From Nitrospirales bacterium (GTDB taxonomy: Bacteria; Nitrospirota; Nitrospiria; Nitrospirales; UBA8639): DNA of 64,000 nucleotides. Shown here in pieces: positions 16,745 to 25,026 of this stretch; position 1 is the first letter of the stretch; the number at the start of each line of letters is the position of its first letter. The DNA lies in the NCBI GenBank assembly GCA_031315865.1, contig JALDRJ010000002.1, forward strand, positions 1 to 64,000. Direction: 5' to 3'. Below the pieces are notes generated by a model. It did not search any database and was not told where the DNA came from. It saw only the letters and a list, made by a program, of their open reading frames with translations. A program made the position numbers and the translations under genes.

Positions 16745-17622
16745 ACCTGAAGTCTCCACCTTAACTCTAACTTAGCGCCTCCATCCTTTGCAGTTGCAAG
16801 AGAGGTACGCCCATCTAGATTTTCTAAGGCATGCTTAACAATAGCTAACCCAAAACCACCATGTTTTTTTTTGGAACTGTTACCTACTTCAAAAAAAGAA
16901 CTTTTTCCATCACATATTCCTGGTCCGTTGTCTAATATACTTACGGAGTACTCAACGTCTGTTTTGCTCCAAGAAACAATAACCCTTTTTTCATCTGTAT
17001 TTTCTTGTACCGCCTCAACAGCATTTCTAATACCATTTGATATAGCCATATGAAGCAAGTTGATGTCACCTTTAATTATAAAAGGTTTTTGTCCACTCAA
17101 TGAGACGTCAGTTCCCTCTTTGCATTCTTGTTGAGATATTTCCTTGATAAGCTCAGCTAGATCAAGCTCATCAGCTTTAGGAGTTGCAATAGATCTTCTT
17201 AGATCTGAAAAACCAGACAAAACCATATCTAAACTTTCCAGATATCTCTTGGTTTCACTATTTTCAAAATCAGAAATTTCTTGTTGCGCAGAAACCCTTA
17301 TTAGGCCGACCTTAGGTTCAATTTCATGTAATATAATTCCCGCCCATTTATCTGCTTCTTGTTTCGTAGCAACAATTCCTTCATCTTCATCTATTTGATT
17401 TTCGTCTGTACTTTTTGGATCTTCTGGAGTATTTGACCTAGAGTTTCTCTTAATTGCTAACTCTAAGGCTGCCCTTACGTGTGAAACCCGCTCTTTTTGG
17501 AGGAAACTTTTTAGTTTTGGAAGTAGATCAGGAAGGCTTGTTCGAGAAAAATGTCTAGCTCCACGGAGCCTTTGATGAGGAGAAGATGATTCTAAAAGCT
17601 TAATGGCGTCAGAACTTTCCAT
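16741..17622 (-). CDS. cytoplasmic histidine kinase with N-terminal HEAT-like segment
   Basis: About 293 residues. The ATG at 17622 overlaps the ATPase stop as TGATG; GTG 17625 is an alternative. Residues about 10-60 resemble HEAT-type helical repeats (HQRLRGARHF, then SHVRAALELAIKR). An acidic linker is followed by the phospho-acceptor helix with His99 in IILHEIEPKVG. The GHKL ATPase has N-box NGIRNAVEAV, G1 DNGPGI and G2 GGFGLAIVKHAL. No membrane helix or signal peptide is present, so it senses something inside the cell. The partner receiver overlaps by 4 bp downstream, and the upstream ATPase is equally coupled. Confidence 0.88.
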   Translation of the reverse strand: MESSDAIKLLESSSPHQRLRGARHFSRTSLPDLLPKLKSFLQKERVSHVRAALELAIKRNSRSNTPEDPKSTDENQIDEDEGIVATKQEADKWAGIILHEIEPKVGLIRVSAQQEISDFENSETKRYLESLDMVLSGFSDLRRSIATPKADELDLAELIKEISQQECKEGTDVSLSGQKPFIIKGDINLLHMAISNGIRNAVEAVQENTDEKRVIVSWSKTDVEYSVSILDNGPGICDGKSSFFEVGNSSKKKHGGFGLAIVKHALENLDGRTSLATAKDGGAKLELRWRLQV

Positions 17623-19472
17623 CACATAAGCTCTAGCAATCTATAAAACTCAGCCCTACGTTTAAATGCTTCTGCACCTCCTTCCATAACTGTAGAGATT
17701 GCTTCAACCACGTCTACATCTTCCAAAGAGCCACTTACTGCCTCATACCCTCTATTACCATCAGATTCCATCTGAATAACTAAATCAGCATCGCCCAAAA
17801 CAGGGATGTTGGCATTGTGAGTCGTCAATATCATTTGGCCTTTATCTGCTCGCCGCAAAATTGCCTTTATAAGAGTGCTAGTTATGAAAGCGTTATCAAT
17901 ATGGTCTTCAGGCTGATCAATGACTATTATTCTTTCAGTGTGTTCTAAGATGAGAGGCAATACAACAGTACAACGTTGACCGGTTGATAAATCTATAAAA
18001 TCTTTGTAGTCCCCCCCATCTAGTAAAGAAAAGGATACTGTATCCTCAACTTCTACCGTGGTAATTTCTCCTAAGTCGGCTTCATTCAAGGCAGCAATTA
18101 TTTTGGCAGCTCTGTCTGAATTTATTCCTGCTATGTCGGACAAGCCATCCACGTTGAAATCATCAACAAGTTCTAAAAGTTCTCTGGGACTTATGTTGTT
18201 GGCTATTTTAGGAACCAGAGTTTTATATTGAAGACCACTACCTTTCAACGCATCAGTCAATGCTGCACTATAATTTCCTACTTGCCCCGATTGAAAAACT
18301 TCGATTTTTATCTGAGGCCCTAAAGTTTTATTGAGACTTTTTTCAATTTTTGAACGCTCTTCGAATTGTTGAACACGAAATTTCTCCAAAAGATCTAGCT
18401 GCACATCTCTTTTTGAAATAAGATCGGCAAGAGCCTTTTTTTCTTTTTTCAAAACAGCTTCTAGCGCTCCTAGTTGTGCCAAGCGCTCTCTAAGCTTTTG
18501 ACCCTCTCGAACAATAGCTCCTGCACCTTTTTGCAACTCCTCTATCGACTGACGCAACGTACGTGCTTTCTCGTCTAACTTTTTTCTTTCACTTTCAGAC
18601 TTCTCAAGCAGTTCTTCTATCTCTGAATCTATTTCTTCGAATCCTGCAAAAGCTTGTTGAAGTTTCCTATCTATAGGTCCTAGTTTTTTTACTATGCTCT
18701 CAAACTTACCTTGCACAACTTCATCGTCCGAAATCTCGTAATTAGGTATACTTGAAATAGCTTTCTCAACAAGCCCCTCGACTTCCTCTAAATCCTCCTG
18801 GAAGCGACTAATGGTATCTGCCTCAACAGTGAGCGTTGCTAGTTTCTTAGAAAGCTTTTCGAGTTCATTTGCCTTTTTCTTAGCATCTGTAGATATACCG
18901 GAAACTTTTTTCTCTTTGGGGGCTAACTCTTTTAGCTTTTCTTGAAGTTCTGGAATTTGTGTTAGTTGAGTATCTAGTTCGTCAATGCCCTCTTTCAGGC
19001 TGTCGATATCCGAAGTTAAAGACCGGATAACCGCTATAGCTCGATCTTCTGAATTTTTTAATTTTTCCTTGTCCCGAGTAAACCCATCAATAATTTTTAA
19101 ACGACCACCAGTTTGCAGTCCTACTGTTTCCACTTCAGACTGGGAAAATATTAATGGCTTTGTATAACGAGCGCTTGCATCTGGCTTGCTATGTTCAGCT
19201 GTTCTGGATACAGAAATAATATGCTCATCGTCTCTTAAGGTGACCGTTATTTGGCCACTTCCTAATACAGACAAGGCATGATCATAAGAACGTCTTTTTG
19301 TTTCTTCTGAATAATTCTTAGCTGAAAGGCAGAAACGAATTAACTCAAGCAAAGAACTCTTTCCCGTCCCCCTCGCTCCAATTATGACATTTAGGCCAGG
19401 AGAAAAAGTTATGTCTAAGCCATCCAAAAACCCTTCTTCTATTTGCACGCGCTCAATATACAATTTTTTCAC
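17622..19472 (-). CDS. SMC/RecF-type coiled-coil ATPase (TrlF-like, without PHP domain)
   Basis: A 616-residue protein starting at GTG 19472. The N-terminal ATPase half has Walker A GARGTGKS (residues 32-39). Residues about 140-400 are Lys/Glu-rich coiled coil, including a long heptad-rich arm. The C-terminal half has the ABC signature region LSTGQRCTVVLPLIL, Walker B with IIVIDQPEDHID and the H-loop TTHNANI. The QPEDHID/THNANIPVLGDAD string is like the C-terminus of TrlF-type ATPases, but no PHP phosphoesterase domain precedes it. Such ATPases sense DNA ends or invading nucleic acid in several defence systems. It is first in the coupled operon with the kinase pair. Codon use is visibly A+T-richer than the flanks. 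Confidence 0.85.
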   Translation of the reverse strand: MKKLYIERVQIEEGFLDGLDITFSPGLNVIIGARGTGKSSLLELIRFCLSAKNYSEETKRRSYDHALSVLGSGQITVTLRDDEHIISVSRTAEHSKPDASARYTKPLIFSQSEVETVGLQTGGRLKIIDGFTRDKEKLKNSEDRAIAVIRSLTSDIDSLKEGIDELDTQLTQIPELQEKLKELAPKEKKVSGISTDAKKKANELEKLSKKLATLTVEADTISRFQEDLEEVEGLVEKAISSIPNYEISDDEVVQGKFESIVKKLGPIDRKLQQAFAGFEEIDSEIEELLEKSESERKKLDEKARTLRQSIEELQKGAGAIVREGQKLRERLAQLGALEAVLKKEKKALADLISKRDVQLDLLEKFRVQQFEERSKIEKSLNKTLGPQIKIEVFQSGQVGNYSAALTDALKGSGLQYKTLVPKIANNISPRELLELVDDFNVDGLSDIAGINSDRAAKIIAALNEADLGEITTVEVEDTVSFSLLDGGDYKDFIDLSTGQRCTVVLPLILEHTERIIVIDQPEDHIDNAFITSTLIKAILRRADKGQMILTTHNANIPVLGDADLVIQMESDGNRGYEAVSGSLEDVDVVEAISTVMEGGAEAFKRRAEFYRLLELM

Positions 19473-19858
19473 CTGCCAAATTCTTAGGAAACATAAATAT
19501 TTTCTGTCTTGCCATACATCAAATTCGTACGAGAAAGAACACCTACTTCAGTATTTTTATAGGGAGGTTTACCGATAAACACTAGCATATTATCTTCAGG
19601 TTATGTAGTACGCCTGAATGCCAAAGGTCTATCAGCAGAACTCTACAGCTAGAGGGATGCAACGGGAGAGCGCAGCGTCTCCCTTGCCAAGTATTTGCGC
19701 ACATCTTGCGGTAAACCTTACCGATCAGGTCTTAACGCAAATGTCATACAGTTGGCGTCCTGAAAATGAGCCAACATGAACCGCAGCCGAACTCCCTTCA
19801 AGTATCATTGCCTTGTAATTCAGGTGTTAGTGGAATAGCAAAACGAACACAGAAGTTC
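19473..19858. other. intergenic stretch without a supported gene
   Basis: There is no ORF with coding features here. It contains a GC-rich hairpin at about 19664-19686 (GGGAG arms around GCGCAGCG) without a following T-run, and the upstream region of the ATPase operon. Composition shifts here from A+T-rich to more balanced. Confidence 0.5.
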
Positions 19859-20110
19859 CTAATGCGAGGTCAAGGATTCTTCAACGGCCTTGCGGATATA
19901 TTTCTGGTAGGAAATGCCTTCCTGTTCCGCTTTCTGCCGAACTGCAGCCAGCAATTGCTCTGAAAACCGAAGATTGACCTGCTTGTCTTTCGGGAGCATC
20001 TCAAAATTGACCGCGGTGAAATTCTTCAGATTGGTGTAATCCGTCAAATCCTGGTCTAGGAACTTTTCAGCGTCTTTATCGCTCTTTAATTTTGGCACTT
20101 TCTTCTTCAT
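19859..20110 (-). CDS. brnA: BrnA-type antitoxin
   Basis: About 83 residues from ATG 20110, starting inside the end of brnT (35-bp overlap), the usual toxin-first order. The N-terminus is Lys-rich (MKKKVPKLKSDKDAEKFLD), followed by NFEMLPKDKQVNLRFSEQLLAAVRQKAEQEGISYQKYIRKAVEESL, a ribbon-helix-helix DNA-binding segment (VNLRFSEQLL strand, then two helices). BrnA neutralises BrnT and represses the operon. A longer frame from 20146 exists but lies wholly inside brnT and is less likely. Confidence 0.85.
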   Translation of the reverse strand: MKKKVPKLKSDKDAEKFLDQDLTDYTNLKNFTAVNFEMLPKDKQVNLRFSEQLLAAVRQKAEQEGISYQKYIRKAVEESLTSH

Positions 20111-20396
20111 ATCGTTTCGCCTCTTTCTCATGCATATAACGGGCACTAATGGGTCGGATTAGCCTCTCTCCATTCACATCTCGCAGGGTAAACACCACAA
20201 ACATCGGTTTGTGCTTTTTCGAGTGTCCAATCGCCAGAAAACGCTCCTCTTCATCGGAGTGTTTGGGATCGGGGGTAACATAGACTTCTGTTTGCTGAAA
20301 GAAATGCTCAATCTCCTTCTGGGACAGGCCATATTTTTGGCATTTTTCCCGATTTCCCTTATCCCAATCAAAACCGTTTACTTGGATATTCATCAT
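20076..20396 (-). CDS. brnT: BrnT-type RNase toxin
   Basis: A 106-residue protein of the RelE-like BrnT family. It opens with FDWDKGNREKCQKYGLSQKEIEHFF, continues with DEEERFLAIGHSKKHKPMFVVFTLRD and ends RPISARYMHEKEAKRYEEE; these three segments define BrnT. The family cleaves RNA and halts growth until BrnA binds. Tandem ATGs (20396 and 20393) both follow closely on the -10 element, so the leader is very short. Base use is close to the core genome, unlike the ATPase operon next to it. Confidence 0.9.
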   Translation of the reverse strand: MMNIQVNGFDWDKGNREKCQKYGLSQKEIEHFFQQTEVYVTPDPKHSDEEERFLAIGHSKKHKPMFVVFTLRDVNGERLIRPISARYMHEKEAKRYEEESAKIKER

Positions 20397-20404
20397 AGCA
20401 TGAA

Positions 20405-20432
20405 TTTATACATTCGTATATACAAATGACAA
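20405..20432 (-). promoter_or_regulatory. brnTA promoter with a palindromic operator in the spacer
   Basis: On the minus strand TTGTCA (20432-20427), a 16-nt spacer and TATAAA (20410-20405). The spacer is occupied by CATTTGTATATACGAATG (20428-20411), an 18-bp palindrome with one mismatched pair. A repressor such as BrnA bound there would exclude RNA polymerase. Confidence 0.65.
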
Positions 20433-21303
20433 TCCTTTCATTCTTCCATTTTTGACTCCGCAAATTAGGAACAAATCATGTCCATTTGTTTCGTATTCAC
20501 CACAGCCCTGTAGACCGTTTGTAGTTACGAAAATACCTGGGCAATTAACCCTAGGAACAGAAAGCTGTTTTACGAGTAAAAATCAAAAACTTCGGCAGGA
20601 TGCTCTAGAGCTTTGATGAACGATTTGGAACCGCCCAAACCGCACTCCCGTTCAGGGCCTTAAGCAATTTCAGAGAGCGATGAGTGTGAAATGGTGGACG
20701 CCAATAGAGAAACTTTGGCTGGAGCGAATTGCTGGGCTCGTCCATTGCTCAACTGATGCTCTTCGCGTAATAACCGACTTCATGCGCTAAAAGACCAGCG
20801 AATCAGCAACAGGGTATTCCGGACTTTGGAAGAATGGAACCTTATTCTTCAGAGTGCTTCAAGTAATCTTGCTGTATCTGGCCAAATAATGCCCCTCCTA
20901 TTTTTTCTGCGTGTCATCTTCCAGCCAGAAGCGGACATTTCATCTTCTGCAGCCAATATGAGGAAACAGGCTCATTCTCGAATCAACCAAGTGCCACACT
21001 AGGTGAGAAAAATGTATTTTAAAAATGGACAATGCCCTCCTTTTTTCATTGTTTTTGGAATTAGCCCCGAGAGTAGCTTGATAATCGGTTGTTTTATCTC
21101 TCTTGACTTTCAAGAAATTTTAAAGGGTGCAGTTCTCATATTTCCTTCTTATGCACTTGTCATTCGAATGCAATGTCAAAAGTCTTAGGCAGATTGCCTT
21201 AGGATGTTATTTAGTTACAATTTTTGATAATCGCATGTTCCGTAAAAATGTAAACATTCAACCACGAATGATGATTTCGATATTAGTTTGACTTAGTTAC
21301 CAA
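20433..21303. other. non-coding accessory stretch with a diverged repeat
   Basis: About 870 bp without a supported gene; only short ORFs of low quality occur. It contains TTTTACGAGTAAAA (near 20567), a palindrome, and one copy of a diverged repeat at 20815-20872 shared with 24468-24527. It probably consists of decayed genes. Confidence 0.5.
20815..20872 (-). repeat. diverged repeat, copy A (decayed coding remnant on minus strand)
   Basis: Aligns with 24468-24527 at roughly three-quarters identity by eye. Read on the minus strand both encode RFHSS followed by a similar NT/NS peptide and are preceded by LLEAL or LTEAL; copy A has an in-frame stop. This suggests two decaying copies of one gene rather than a DNA-level element. 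Confidence 0.5.
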
Positions 21304-21315
21304 GTGAGAAACTGT

Positions 21316-22020
21316 ATGCGACAAACGCTTGCAATTGTCTTGGCATTCCTGTGCCTTTTAAAAATGGGATGTGCTGTGGAGAAACTCACCATGGAGCAAC
21401 GAGAATGGCTGAAACTATCTTCCATCACCTTTTCCCACCAAGAACCGCACATCTTCGAAGTGATCACAATAGCAAATTCGTCACCTCCCAAGATGGAAAA
21501 GTTTTCGTGGGGAGAGGTATTGGAAGAAGCTTTGCCAGGCGGTGCTCCCGATCCTCTGACTCCTCGCGAACTTGGAGAGATGGTTCGAACCCAGACTGGC
21601 CTCGAGGATCCGGTTCCTCGAATCCAAAGGGCCCTTATGGAAGAATTCCAAAAGCAGTTGGGGCAGATCAAAATGCAGGAAATGAAAGAGTTGCATCCAA
21701 TGAGTGATTTGGAAGGTCTTCGTGAACAAGCAAAAACCGACATGCTCTTTACGATGAAAACAACGCGCTGGATGCTCAGGTTTTACCTAACGAGCATGAA
21801 TGCGTATTATTTAGACTATAGAGCGTCTGCTCAACTCATTGATTTAAAGAAATTGAATGTCATCTGGAGTGGTAGCTGTGCATATCAAGAAGATGCTCGA
21901 AAAGGGGCTCAACGGCCCTGGCTCCGTGAATTTTTGGTTGATGATGGAGCTCTGATGAGAACCGAAATCAACCGAGCGGAAGAAAAATGCATCAAGCAAT
22001 TGACGGAGCAATTATTTTAA
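21316..22020 (+). CDS. hypothetical exported or lipoprotein-like protein
   Basis: About 234 residues from ATG 21316; GTG 21304 in the same frame is the alternative, but the ATG gives a cleaner signal sequence (MRQTLAIVLAFLCLLKMGC). The cysteine at residue 19 could be lipidated, although K-M-G before it is a poor lipobox. The mature part is mostly charged helix with TPRELGEMVRTQTGLEDPVPRIQRALMEEF and two further cysteines, with no recognisable domain. It is isolated: the IS3 element begins 27 bp after its stop, and no promoter could be assigned. Confidence 0.6.
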   Translation: MRQTLAIVLAFLCLLKMGCAVEKLTMEQREWLKLSSITFSHQEPHIFEVITIANSSPPKMEKFSWGEVLEEALPGGAPDPLTPRELGEMVRTQTGLEDPVPRIQRALMEEFQKQLGQIKMQEMKELHPMSDLEGLREQAKTDMLFTMKTTRWMLRFYLTSMNAYYLDYRASAQLIDLKKLNVIWSGSCAYQEDARKGAQRPWLREFLVDDGALMRTEINRAEEKCIKQLTEQLF

Positions 22021-22112
22021 CAAGAGAAGTTCGTGCCTTCAGTGTAGTAAAGTGGCCCCCATTGTCAAGACAGCAAATTGCTGAAAATAAGATAGTATAG
22101 ACCTCGGTGTTT

Positions 22113-22902
22113 TCATAAATGTCTTTGGTGATAGATTTCTGCTGGTGTTTGATAGTCATGAGCCTGATGCGGGCGTTGTTCATTGTAAAAGACAAAATAA
22201 GCGGTCAAGCCTCTCACCAATTCTGAGCCTGTCGTATAGTCCCGCAAATAGATATCTTCGATATTGGACAGAACGCCATAAGCGTTCAATGAAGATAGTG
22301 TCAAACACCCGACCACGCCCATCCATACTGACTCGACTCCCAGCCTGCTCTACCCGGGTTATCCACGCCTGGGACGTAAATTGAACACCTTGATCACTAT
22401 TAAAAATGTCGGGCACCCCATGGGCGAACGCCTCATCCAAGGCCTCCAAGCAAAAATCGGCGTCCAACGAATTGGAGACGGCCCACCCTACGATATAGCG
22501 ACTAAACCAATCCATAATGGCGACCAAATACATAAAGCCGACGGTCATGGGCACATAGGTGATGTCGACACACCAGGCCTGATTGGGCCGCATCACTGAG
22601 ACATCTCGGAGTAAATAGGGATAGCGTGGATGAGCCGGATGCGCAATGGAGGTCTGAGGCCCAGGAGCGACCCCTTCCAACCCCATCAGACGCATCAAGC
22701 GTTGAATGCGTTTCCGATTCATCGGATGCCCTTGCTCCTGCAACCACACCGTCATGCGCCGACTGCCATAAAAGGGAGTGATCAGATACTGTGCGTCGAG
22801 CAGACGCATGAGCTGTAAGTTCTCAGGCGTTTCTGTGGCTGGCGTGTAATAGTAGACCGAACGCGACAACCCCATGAGGTTACATTGTTGTTGAATGCTC
22901 AT
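22113..22902 (-). pseudogene. IS3-family transposase OrfB, frameshifted
   Basis: The DDE integrase core is visible: WCVDITYVP, SDQGVQFTS and FIERLWRSVQY. After VQY the frame is lost, and the expected EDIYLRDY...NEQRPHQAHDYQTPAEIY C-terminus continues in another frame to the stop at 22113. A single extra base near 22259 explains the shift. The frame upstream of ATG 22902 continues toward orfA (WGLSPDQKRQLIDAEDPN), as expected for a frameshift-produced OrfAB, but the shift needed here is +1, not the usual -1. Confidence 0.85.
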
Positions 22903-22939
22903 GTTCGGATCCTCCGCATCAATCAGCTGACGTTTCTGA

Positions 22940-23239
22940 TCAGGAGACAGGCCCCACTTTTTTCAGCCAATCCAGTTCCACATTGAGCCGACCAATCATC
23001 TCATAGGCTTGCCGTCATTCTTCGTCTGCAACGCCTGACGTTCCCTCGGCACTCCGTTTAAAGAGCTCGGCCACGTGGTTGCTTACCTGTTTCTTCCAGA
23101 TCATAATCTGTGTCGGATGGACCTGGAACTCGTTAGCGAGTTGCTGGCAGGTTTTGACTCCCTTGATCGCTTCCAACGCAACCTTCGCCTTGAATGTTAC
23201 ACTGTGTCGTGTCCGCTTTTTGGACAGACCTCGGACCAC
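22940..23239 (-). pseudogene. IS3-family OrfA, premature stop
   Basis: This is the helix-turn-helix part of an IS3 transposase: RHSVTFKAKVALEAIKGVKTCQQLANEFQVHPTQIMIWKKQ. A TGA at 23015-23017 cuts it after GVADEE; the same frame then continues with RQAYEMIGRLNVELDWLKK, the normal OrfA leucine-zipper end, up to a stop at 22940. The copy is therefore inactive unless the stop is read through. Confidence 0.8.
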
Positions 23240-23329
23240 TCCCTCATGAATGGAACAAGTCGATGTTCCACCATCTTAACGCACTGTCCCAATATTGGGG
23301 GCCTCTTTACCCCACCTCATCCTAGGCAC

Positions 23330-23425
23330 GTCTTGAGTCCTGAGTTGATCGAAGGATCGAACGGCTCGTCCTGCGTGTATCGAAGGGTTCATCCTGAGCT
23401 CTGAGCTAGCCGAAGAGTCGAAGAT
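23330..23425. repeat. dispersed intergenic repeat (GAGCTCTGAGCT/TCGAAGGATCGAA type)
   Basis: Several imperfect units occur here, such as GAGTTGATCGAAGGATCGAA, GTATCGAAGGGTTCATCCTGAG and CTCTGAGCTAGCCGAAGAGTCGAAG. A closely related unit lies at 24138-24168. Both flank the vapBC pair. Confidence 0.65.
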
Positions 23426-23505
23426 TCACCTCACCCCGTACAAGATTGTCGATTGAGCAAATGCTGTGTAAAATAATGTGTAATACTTTGTGTGAAAGGA
23501 GACCA

Positions 23506-23709
23506 ATGATGCCAACAAACCTGGCTTTAGACGATAAACTGGTTCAAGAGGTCAAACGTCTAGGAGGTCATTCAACCAAACGCGCTGCTGTCAATGAAGC
23601 ACTTCGTGAATATGTCACGCGCCGGAAACAGAAAAAAATCCTTGAGATATTCGGTACTCTTGAGTGGGATACTCAATACGATTACAAAGCGGCGAGAAAA
23701 CGCAAATGA
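23506..23709 (+). CDS. vapB: VapB-type antitoxin
   Basis: A 67-residue protein from the first of two ATGs (23506; 23509 is equally possible), behind AAAGGAG. MPTNLALDDKLVQEVKRLGGHSTKRAAVNEALREYVTRRKQKKILEIFG is the typical VapB2-like ribbon-helix-helix, followed by a toxin-binding tail (GTLEWDTQYDYKAARKRK). A longer frame from 23446 lacks a ribosome site. The stop overlaps the toxin start as ATGA, so translation is coupled. VapB masks VapC's active site and represses the operon. Confidence 0.88.
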   Translation: MMPTNLALDDKLVQEVKRLGGHSTKRAAVNEALREYVTRRKQKKILEIFGTLEWDTQYDYKAARKRK

Positions 23710-24104
23710 CCATCTTGGTGGATACATCGGTCTGGTCACTTGCGCTTCGAAAAGATGGACCTGCCGACCACTTGGCGGTCAAGAAGCTACAGAGTCTGTT
23801 GTTAGAGATGCAAGATATTGTCCTCATTGGAATCATTTTGCAAGAAATTCTCCAGGGCTTTCGACAAGAAAACACTTTCACAAAAGTCAGCTCCTATTTG
23901 AACGCGTTTCCCCTATTGCCTTTGAACCGAAGTGATTATGTCGCAGCAGCCAAACTTCGGCGTCAGGCAACAGCCAAAGGGCTAACCTTATCGACCCCTG
24001 ACTGTCAAATCGCTTCAGTGGCCATCAATCACCAATGCCGCCTCCTCACAACTGACAAAGACTTCTCAAATATTGCCAAATGGGCTCTCCTTCAGCTTCT
24101 TTAA
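23706..24104 (+). CDS. vapC: VapC-type PIN-domain RNase toxin
   Basis: A 132-residue PIN domain protein. Acidic active-site residues are visible in MTILVDTSVW (Asp6), IGIILQEILQGFR (Glu), STPDCQIASVA (Asp) and LLTTDKDF (Asp), so the nuclease site is complete. VapC toxins cut tRNA or rRNA. The start overlaps the vapB stop by 4 bp. The pair is bracketed by the dispersed repeats at 23330-23425 and 24138-24168. Confidence 0.9.
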   Translation: MTILVDTSVWSLALRKDGPADHLAVKKLQSLLLEMQDIVLIGIILQEILQGFRQENTFTKVSSYLNAFPLLPLNRSDYVAAAKLRRQATAKGLTLSTPDCQIASVAINHQCRLLTTDKDFSNIAKWALLQLL

Positions 24105-24137
24105 TCCCAATTCAATACCTTCATTCAGAGTATGCCA

Positions 24138-24168
24138 TGAGCTCTGAGCTTATCGAAGGATCGAAGGA
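24138..24168. repeat. dispersed intergenic repeat, second location
   Basis: TGAGCTCTGAGCTTATCGAA followed by GGATCGAAGG matches units in 23330-23425. Both copies lie outside coding sequence, on either side of vapBC. Confidence 0.6.
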
Positions 24169-24579
24169 TGAATCACTTCCTCCTCTAAACTCTTCAAGTC
24201 ACTAAAGAATCCAATCCAGTTTCCTTCTCCAAAATTCATTCGATTGAATCATCTGAAACGAATAGAAAGGAAGGGGGAGCTAGGTAGGAAATAGATTGGA
24301 AAATGCTTAAACCAGCAGGTCCGGGAGAAAACGATTAAAAAATGACTTTGCTTCTACCTGAGTGTTATCGCTTAAAATGTTTTTCTCCTTCGTTCTTTTA
24401 TGAATTACCCTTGAATAGGTATAATTACGTAAAATAGTGGAGGCCGATGGAGAAATTTCGAACCAACTATTCCAGATATTAGAAGAGTGGAACCTCATTC
24501 TCCAAAGCGCTTCAGTCAGCTTAAGCTCTACTTTTTAACATTTACAGCTTACGGAATTTTTTTGGAAAAAATGGAGATG
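24169..24579. other. non-coding stretch with diverged repeat copy B
   Basis: No gene is supported here. At 24468-24527 is the second copy of the repeat described at 20815-20872; on the minus strand it reads KLTEALWRMRFHSSNIWNS without an internal stop. The rest is A+T-rich with no strong hairpins. Confidence 0.5.
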
Positions 24580-25026
24580 TTACATTCCATCCTTCAAAGT
24601 CACTCGGAATCCTTTTCTTGCAAGTAAATTAACCACGTCGCTGCGTACGTCTGTGAAGGCCTGCTTCTCGGAAAGTTCAGGGAATTGGTGAAATACAGCT
24701 ACAAAATTTCGAGAAGAAAGTTCTTGAAGTATAGTGAAATACATCCAAGAACCTCGAGGTGTCTCAAGATCGGAATTGGTATCGTACCAGGCAAGGATTC
24801 GGAGTCCTTTATTAAAGTAATCTAGGAGAATTTCCTTGGGTACTTCAATACGTTCAAAACCGTATTTCTTTGCCAAGGGATCCACTTCATTTAAAGCTTC
24901 CTTAATCTGACCAAACCTATCCCCTTCTGCTGCCATAGGTTCGATGATTACTACTTTTTGGATATACCTATCACATCCAAAAAGAGTGAAAACAATGAAT
25001 AGTGCAGTCAATGCAATTTTCATCAT
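24580..25026 (-). CDS. hypothetical lipoprotein
   Basis: About 147 residues (ATG 25026 or 25023). The N-terminus MKIALTALFIVFTLFGC has a good lipobox (L-F-G-C), so the mature protein starts at the cysteine and is probably membrane-anchored. The mature part, with ALNEVDPLAKKYGFERIEVPKEILLDYFNKG and an SSRNFVAVFHQFPELSEKQAFTDVRSDVV region, shows an alpha/beta pattern but no family I recognise. It is A+T-richer than core genes and isolated between an island remnant and tRNA-Ala. Confidence 0.7.
   Translation of the reverse strand: MMKIALTALFIVFTLFGCDRYIQKVVIIEPMAAEGDRFGQIKEALNEVDPLAKKYGFERIEVPKEILLDYFNKGLRILAWYDTNSDLETPRGSWMYFTILQELSSRNFVAVFHQFPELSEKQAFTDVRSDVVNLLARKGFRVTLKDGM

Larger units (their letters stand above)
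22047..23310 (-). mobile_element. degenerate IS3-family insertion sequence
   Basis: Imperfect terminal inverted repeats: GTAAAGTGGCCCCCA at the left end (from 22047) matches the complement of the right end, GTAAAGAGGCCCCCA (ending at 23310). Inside are overlapping minus-strand orfA and orfB remnants, each damaged, so this copy cannot transpose by itself. No clear target-site duplication was found. Confidence 0.8.

Noticed and set aside
21003-21188. 61-residue ORF (FKNGQCPPFFIVFGISPESS...).
   Set aside because: Biased A+T composition, no ribosome site and no conserved-looking pattern.
20433-21303. Integron or attC-like sites between BrnTA and the lipoprotein gene.
   Set aside because: No R'/R'' consensus or integrase was found; the shared segment encodes a peptide and looks like decayed gene copies.
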